A stretch of 64,000 nt of DNA from Tanypteryx hageni (taxonomy: Eukaryota; Arthropoda; Insecta; Odonata; Petaluridae): contig CM054118.1 in assembly GCA_028673005.1 (NCBI GenBank), positions 65,343,401 through 65,407,400 on the forward strand, written 5' to 3'. Both the position numbers and the translations under genes were made by a program. The notes under the pieces were generated by a model that was not told the DNA's origin, did no database searches, and worked only from the letters and a program-made list of their open reading frames with translations. Shown here piece by piece: positions 57,598 to 64,000 of the stretch. Numbering within the stretch: the first letter of the stretch is position 1; every line of letters begins with the position of its first letter.

Positions 57598-57600
<3 letters not shown>
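57401..57600 (+). mobile_element. (AT)n-embedded 200-bp element, copy C
   Basis: Closely matches copy B (20,996-21,199) from 'attaacta.aggaaaagaaa' through 'ggtggcaacaaggtgttg', 'gaagcccagcgga', 'ggctgctgggggcgtc' and 'atgcccttcttcagcg' to 'gtaaagtatata'. It sits precisely between two (AT)n tracts. On the minus strand 57,554-57,580 reads CTGAAGA, A, a perfect GGGC-ATAG-GCCC hairpin, then GATAAGC. No coding capacity. Confidence 0.85.
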
Positions 57601-57667
<67 letters not shown>

Positions 57668-57668
57668 T
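57598..57668. repeat. (AT)n microsatellite inside an 84-bp palindrome
   Basis: AT dinucleotides whose two borders are inverted copies of each other: ACGTAAAGTA at 57,591-57,600 and TACTTTACGT at 57,665-57,674. The whole 57,591-57,674 segment can fold on itself. Confidence 0.95.
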
Positions 57669-57910
57669 TTACGTAACCTATTTGCCACATACGCAGATGG
57701 ACAATAATGTTCGTTGATCATTATGTAAGAGGCTTATGCTGGAATGTAGTATTAAGTAGTTGGAAATCGAGAGAAAAATTCCGCATGGCCGGACTCCATG
57801 TTATTCTAGAGACATTATCACCTTGGAGAAATATTGGGCTTTTCTCTGTTTACCTCATAGAGTTACAAACAGACTTCAATAAATCCCATTATCTGAAATA
57901 AGTGAATTAG

Positions 57911-58160
57911 TCTGTCACGATGGTTCAGTGATAAAAATCTACCCCCTCAAGTGGAAGACTCGGGTTCGATTCCTGATCAAAGTAGAATTTTACCCAGATT
58001 TCCATTTCTATTTCCATTTCCAGATTTCTATTGGCGAGCATCAAAATCCTGTGGGGCGGTGGTATTCAAAGTGTAATACCAATACCCAAAGTGGTAGGCA
58101 CCAGAAAGATCTGAAAGTGGTATCAGCAAAATCTTGATACTGTCTTAGATAGGTATATAT
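57911..58160 (+). mobile_element. tRNA-derived SINE, second family
   Basis: A tRNA-like head holds an A box TGGTTCAGTGA at 57,921-57,931 and a consensus B box GGTTCGATTCC at 57,963-57,973, followed by a body with 'tttccatttctatttccatt' and 'ggtggtattcaaagtgtaat'. The 3' end is uncertain, placed near an AT-rich stretch at 58,155-58,165. The body does not resemble the SINE at 50,169, so this is a different family. Confidence 0.7.
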
Positions 58161-58375
58161 CATATACCACAATCCCTTCCCTACTTCTACTTTCACTTTC
58201 ATTAAGTTACTTAAATAAACTATTTGGTAACTCGACAGAATAAGTGAACATTTTCTCACTTCGACTTTTGATGAAATTTTTTCAGGACAGTTTCTCTTTT
58301 ACGAAACCATGAGGTGGTAGTTGTTGAAATTTTCGAAAGGGTACATGCAAAAAAGTTTGAATAGCACGGCTGTAG

Positions 58376-58623
58376 CCTACAGGGTGCAGCGGATGCAAGG
58401 CATCCGGGCCCCAAAATGTTGAGTATAAATAATATATTTACATCTTTAAACAAATTTTTGCTTTTTTATTAAATTAATTGTCATTATAGTTACTTTATAA
58501 TTATAAGTACATGTTCTCTTTAAACCGTAGCATTGATGTGTACAAAATGGCAGGTTTTTTTAACATATGCGGCCCCAAAAACTTGCTTGCATCCGGGCCC
58601 CCGAAAGTACTTGGCCGGCCCTG
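58376..58623. mobile_element. hAT-type MITE, about 250 bp
   Basis: The right end, read inward on the minus strand, is CAGGGCCGGCCAAGTACTTT then GGGGGCCCGGATGCAAG; the left end has CAGGGTGCAGCGGATGCAAG then ATCCGGGCCCC. 'GGATGCAAG' and the GGGCCC blocks are shared in inverse orientation. The motif GCTGTAG flanks both sides (58,369-58,375 and 58,624-58,630), part of an 8-bp target duplication with one mismatch. No transposase inside. Confidence 0.68.
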
Positions 58624-58630
58624 GCTGTAG

Positions 58631-61600
58631 GACATGGTTGCTCTTTAAGTAAATCATCCCTAGCGTATTTTGGAGTTGCATAGTTCATGAGGAAATGAAT
58701 CCGTTGTGTTTTGCGGATATTTTCTTATTTACTCCACATATTTCAAGCATTTATTGAAACGTTGCTGCGTTATAAAACCGTCTACCTACTTTAAAAGTCA
58801 TCTAAATCTCAACGCACGCTCGAAATTTAAATTTTATATTGCATATTCCCTTTATTGTTTTATGATTTTCATACCCCTAGACAATGATTTGTTTTGAATT
58901 ACAATAACTACCTATCTATTATCGGAGATGTCAGTTTAAATCTCATTGGAAAATGCCTTTAACAGGAAATTTGACGTTCGTTAATGTTCATTGTTTCGCC
59001 TTCTGATAAATTTTTACGTGACGCGATGCACAAAATGGATGACATTTAAAAAAAACCGATCGGCGACGTTCGGAAAATATATATAATGCGCATCATTATT
59101 AATCCGTTATATTTTATTCGTCGTATAGTATCGAGTATTCGCATCAGTCTGCCAATCGATCGAAATTAATTATCAGGTTGTTCCCCAAAGCCAAATTAAA
59201 ACAAAAAGCTATCACATTAAATTATATAAAAGCATCTCCACAAAACCCTTCCTCTTACTCATTAATATCACTCGAAATTCCATTTAAAATTAATCGAATT
59301 TTTGTTTGTTCGAAACCCTTCAGCGAATTTCTGGCGAAGCCATACAAATTCGTGAGCAAAAAAATTAATTACCACGTGAATTTTGCGTTTAGCCTAGTCT
59401 TTTCTTTACATATCTATTTATGTGTATGTATGTATGTGTGCGTGTGTATATCCTTCTGTCCATGCATTTTTTATAGGCGTATGCTTATCCAGATTATGAA
59501 ATTTCCGCTTTCTCCTTGTCTCTTCCTGGTTCCTTTATCCTTCGTCTCTTTACCTTGGCGCCGTGTGTCCCTTCCTCTTTTCCTTATCTCCCTCTTCCCT
59601 CTGGTCCGGCTCAGACATAGCCTTCTTATATCACCTCTCCCTCCCTCTCCCTTCTTCAAGATACTCTCCCTCCTTTGACGGTCTCCTGGCTTATCTCCCG
59701 TCCTTGTTTATCTCTGGTTTTCGCCACGGGCCCTAGAGCGTGTGCACGCCCGTGTCCCCTTATCTCGCATCCCAGTGTCCTTTACGTCGCTTTCCTCCTA
59801 ATTAATGGAGTTAATGGCGGCGAACGTAATTACGTCGCGTAAGGAGACTCGGAAGGGATGACAAAAGGTTGTTTGTTGTTAAATGGGCTTTGTTTCTGCA
59901 CCTCCTGGTTGCCTCCACACCGATGATGCCTTTTTGTGCGGAATTCTTTCGAAGATTTTCTGTTATCGTTTCCTCCGTAAATGTCTGATCGATTTTCTTG
60001 TCTAATCGCTCCTCTGCCTGTACTCATTTGAACTTTGTGAACAAAAGAATGTCCAAATAATGGCAAACTTTCTCAAGGTGGTTTCTCCTATCTTTGGCGA
60101 CGCGAAATATAATCACAAGTTTAAAGATGTATGTCATTTTTCGACGGCAGCATATGCGCTCTAATTATTAAACAAAGTTTTTTAATGTAATTTATATATA
60201 TATATATTATATAATATATATATTGGGAATATTTTTTTGCATCCTGTTAGTTTTTAAGGCGCTGCTATTCAAAATAGTTCTATTCCTGCAGTGACCTCTG
60301 CAGGTGCGGCCCGAGGTATTTTGGAACTCCGGGCGAGGAACCGTTCCAGCCCCCGCTTCCGTAAATTTTTGTTAGGATATTTTAAAAGAATTTGTTAATT
60401 TATTCAGTGCTCCGTAAAGTAATTGTTAATTAAAAGTAAAACGAACTTCATCAAGATTCTCGCCTGTTCCACGATATAAATTGGTATCTAACGTTTATTC
60501 ACACGCAAGTAATGCGTAGATCTGTGGTTCCCAAACTGATTTTTAGAAGTGCCGCGAAAAACTTTGTTTATTAGATAAATCTACGATTTTGATGTGTTGA
60601 TGGGTAATTATGGCAATGAATTTTCCTCGAAGAAATTGATCGTGGTGTAGTATCGAGAAATGGATGCGTCCAAAGGTTGTAATACCCGTGTGTAAAAATA
60701 TTTTTTTATTCAGATTCGCCTTTCTCTCGCTGCCACTGTCGCACCAAGCCATTGATTCCAGAGTTCCGCGTCTGAAAACATCGAATTACTCCGTCGACTC
60801 AGATTTCAATTACCGCAAGAGCACCCTTTGACCTCTCTCAGTAACTTATATCTCATCACGTGAGTCATTTTTCTGGGTTAAATATGACTTTGCCCTCGAT
60901 TAATCAGTCGGAAGAATGTTTGGTCGCGCCCGACACGTGAAACACTTTAGCCCTCTGCTGGAGCCGCGAATTGTCCGAAACCTCGTATAAAATACGCACC
61001 GCAGGAAATAGTCACTGCAGCTGGCGAAGATCCCGCTTAAATTGACCCCTAATTACTGGGGGTAAATGTCGGACTTCACTGCCGATCTTGGATGTTTTCA
61101 AAACTGTAAATTTGTAATATATGACCGATGTAACTCTTTTAATAACCATATAAGTTTATTAAACCAGTGAAGCATCTCTGGTACAAAGTAACCGACCGGC
61201 TCCTTTGCAACTGATGTTATCAATCGGTTTACTAAACCATTTATGGTTCAAGGTCGTCACCGGATTAGGCGAGTCAGTGAGCTTGATGGCTGTTTACTCC
61301 TCCACCCCCTTCCATCCTATATTACCCATTGTGTGACACTGAAGTTCATTATTCTCGGTTTGTACATTGCGTTTCCCTGTCTACCAGAGGTGGTCTCTCC
61401 GCGATGTCAACCTTGGTCCCATCTGTCACCTCTGGTGCGCCGGAAGTGTCTATCTCTTTCACCTCCCGTCCACTTCCTCTCCTCTCTCCTTCCCTCTGGG
61501 TCTCCTCCTTCCCTCCGGATCTCGTCCTTCTCTCTGGATCTCCTCCTTTGTTACATCTCTCCCCGCCGCTTAGTACCCAGCTCTTCCGACTGATTACGCT

Positions 61601-64000
61601 CGGGATTGCGCGTAGAGGCAGCACTGTGAATTACGCGGGAAAGAAAATCATTGTGTGTTTATTTGAATCCTCGTATTTACCCTTTCCTACAGATAATGTG
61701 CGATTTCCATATATTTAATGGCAAGTTGATTCATGGGAATCGGGTTTCGACATTATATCTTCTTCCTCGGGTGAAAATCAAATATGTACACTAATCCCTC
61801 AAATAGCACCGTTTCCCTTTACATGTTTTTGGTTTGTATGATTTTCTTTTTAAAGAGTTATCTCGGATTGCGTGTCTGTCAATTTCGCTTTATTGCGCCT
61901 CTGAAAAGGTTTCCCTTCGACATAGAGGTTATAAGAATGGATAACAGGAAGCAATTCTGAATATATTGTGATTGAAATGTTTGTTATTTGTTCTTATCCG
62001 GGAATGCATGTACAATACAAAGCGAGAGATGGGTGCAAGTGAAATTTTTAATAAGCCTTTTGTGTCATTCCGCTGCTGAAACGGAATCCCACGCAGTCGA
62101 GGCTTCTTTTATGCACACCCCCTCTTTCCATCACGTCGGCGATTTCTCCAGTGGCGCATGCCTCTGTTAATTCGTCTCCTAAAATGTTTTTGGTGGGCGC
62201 TCGCGGTATCTCAACTTAAATTAGATTTGTTATCTCCATTTCCTCGATCTTTGTCTTTCGTTTATTCCAGGGATTACCAGCCTTTCGACGATGACCGGCT
62301 ACTTTTGATAATAATAATTGAAGGGCAGCGAGCGCCAAAGAAAAGTGCGTTTATTAGGGTTTATTTTGCATGCACTCATAAACTATGTCACTTGGAATGG
62401 CATTTTTGTCCGCCCGATTGTCGCAACCTCGAGTAATGTCTTTATATATATTTACTCAATGTCTGTCCGTCCGTCTCCCCTTTTATCTCTTGAACAGTTT
62501 GTCATAGAGCAATGCTGTAAATGCCATTTTGTTTCTGCCAACTAGGAGACCACAGGAAAACTATTTTCGTTTACGGAAGTGTCCCGGATTCGACTCCGGG
62601 AGACGATTATATTTTTCCATATGTTTACACAGGAGTTTCGATTTTTCAAGGTGCAAGGTTTATTTCTTTCATAAAAATATGTAAATATGGACAGAATTTC
62701 TCCGTTTTTGCTTTATTCGACAGCTAAAACTATAAAATATCTTATTCTTGCGATGTTTTGATGTTATATGGAATAATTTTCTCAGAAACGCATTTATTTT
62801 CGAAATTTTACGGATTTTTCGTATTCTTTCCGAGTGTTGCCAAGGTGACCCGCATTGTTGCTTCCGATTGAATTAGCCTCTATTAAGCCTTCAAATATAC
62901 AAAATATTGCGTTATCCGCTTCGCGTTGCTTATGAAGCATCGAAATTATAGTTGTAGCAATGTCAAAGATGATAGATTGCAACTTTAATAATTAAAGATT
63001 AGTATTATTCAGTAAACTGCGTGTAGGCTGTGGGCATTTTTAACGATTGACCAAAATAAAAAATCTTTCTTTATTTAAATACTGGAATATGACCTTTTTC
63101 ATATGGGAGAGACAATTATAATTGCACATTTAAATTATAAAAACAAACGACATTTAAAATATCAGTTGTCTAATTTTATAAGGAGAAATTGGCTATTATT
63201 GCTTACAAACATACAGATTTCTGACTGACTTCGCTAAATTTTTTGCGGGCACCACTAGTATCAATAATTAGACCTTGGTAGCGCATGTATATTTGGATAA
63301 TCCTAACTGTGGACTACTAAGACTTGTAAGGTGCTATATGAATAGATACATATTTTTGATTATACAACTTTATTTCATCGAGGCACCTTAAAGTCCTTCC
63401 GCTAGCACTTTTGAGCCCAGGGGCATACGGTTGGCGATCCCTGTTTCATACGCTTGATATCATTTGAAACTTGCTGGCCTCTTCATTGAGGGAAATGCAC
63501 GTCGTAACTTGTCGGTTATTAATTAATTGGAGATCGAATTGGAAACCCTACTCAATCGGAAATCGTTTGGTAAGGTATCAGATGAAATATGAAGGAGAAA
63601 ATATTCTAGGATCAAAATCAAGAATTTGAGGAAATCAGATTGCATTTTCGTTAAAATATACCATCGCATTTGCACAGTAGTCATAAGAAATCGTGCTCAG
63701 GACTACGGAAATGTTGTATGTACTACTCCTCTTGTTAACTCATTCATGTCTGTTTCGACATTGAATCATTCACAGATGAAATTCCGAACCCATTGAGCCA
63801 CTCGAAGCCGATAGACAATTGATGGAGGAACTGAATGTAGCAGGAAAGCCGTTGAGTAAACAAGTAGAGCATTTCGGTTATGTAACGGCCGTCCACCGGT
63901 CCATAATTCCAAAAACAACGACTATTGTTTTGTATCTGGGCATCCAACTGGTTTACTCGACCGTTCCATGGTTAGGGGTCATCTGCATAATTCATAGTCT
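58631..64000. other. CaMKII intron or intergenic DNA, no gene seen
   Basis: No exon recognised. AT repeats occur at 60,192-60,222. Single hAT-like ends without partners are visible at 60,520-60,555 (TGTGGTTCCCAAACT) and, on the minus strand, near 63,442 (CAGGGATCGCCAACC). A (GTCC)n-type relic lies at 62,458-62,475, and a lone tRNA T-arm-like hairpin (CCCGG-ATTCGACT-CCGGG) at 62,583-62,600. I cannot define an element from any of these. Confidence 0.45.

Noticed and set aside
62583..62600. tRNA-like T-arm hairpin CCCGG-ATTCGACT-CCGGG
   Set aside because: No A box or acceptor stem at the right distance; probably a chance or a decayed SINE.
50788..64000. Next CaMKII exon (F.KLEREARIC...)
   Set aside because: I looked for its expected coding pattern after a 3' splice site and did not find it; it may lie beyond the window.

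Overview
This is a stretch of animal genomic DNA, most likely arthropod and plausibly an insect, consisting almost entirely of intron and repeats. The only host coding sequence I can support is one 95-bp exon at 50,693-50,787 on the + strand. It encodes the end of the glycine-rich loop and the ATP-binding lysine region of calcium/calmodulin-dependent protein kinase II (CaMKII). No adjoining CaMKII exon is visible, so the downstream 13 kb and probably much or all of the upstream 50 kb are intron. The arthropod call rests on the insect-like wording of that exon, the RTE, piggyBac, hAT, Helitron and SINE content, and the low gene density. The species cannot be named from this.

Layout. From 0.9 to 5.6 kb lie two miniature inverted-repeat transposons (909-1597 and 3151-3841), a GA microsatellite and a transposon relic with a 220-bp tandem repeat. 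From 5.6 to 14 kb is mostly unremarkable AT-rich DNA, with a 98-bp palindrome at 9,358-9,455 and an 11-bp minisatellite at 13.25 kb. From 14.4 to 17.6 kb lie two copies of a 600-bp dispersed repeat, a 207-bp element set against an (AT)n tract, and a truncated RTE end. From 20.9 to 24.6 kb a second copy of the (AT)n-embedded element is followed by a tRNA-like head and an RTE retrotransposon with an intact 998-residue endonuclease/reverse-transcriptase ORF. A 500-base assembly gap sits at 28,139-28,638. From 30.0 to 31.5 kb, hAT-type ends enclose a decayed piggyBac transposase with an internal duplication. From 31.6 to 33.4 kb a truncated LINE has split a minisatellite. From 39.0 to 39.6 kb is a foldback-like element. 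A 15-bp minisatellite fills 43.3-44.3 kb. A TIR transposon (45.1-45.9 kb), a Helitron (48,793-49,152) and a SINE (50,169-50,505) lead up to the CaMKII exon. Beyond it are two short hAT-type elements, two more minisatellites, the third (AT)n-embedded element (57,401-57,600) and a second SINE.

How the parts relate. There is no operon-like or pathway logic here: one kinase exon sits in a sea of mobile and simple-sequence DNA. Several repeats are related across the window (RTE ends, (AT)n-embedded elements, SINE heads, the 220-bp unit), so the window records successive waves of transposition. Long polypyrimidine minisatellites lie mainly with the pyrimidine strand in the direction of CaMKII. The long open frames across these minisatellites are low-complexity artefacts, not genes. 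The best candidate for something undescribed is the 200-bp element family embedded in (AT)n tracts, which carries a conserved hairpin resembling Penelope-type hammerhead motifs.
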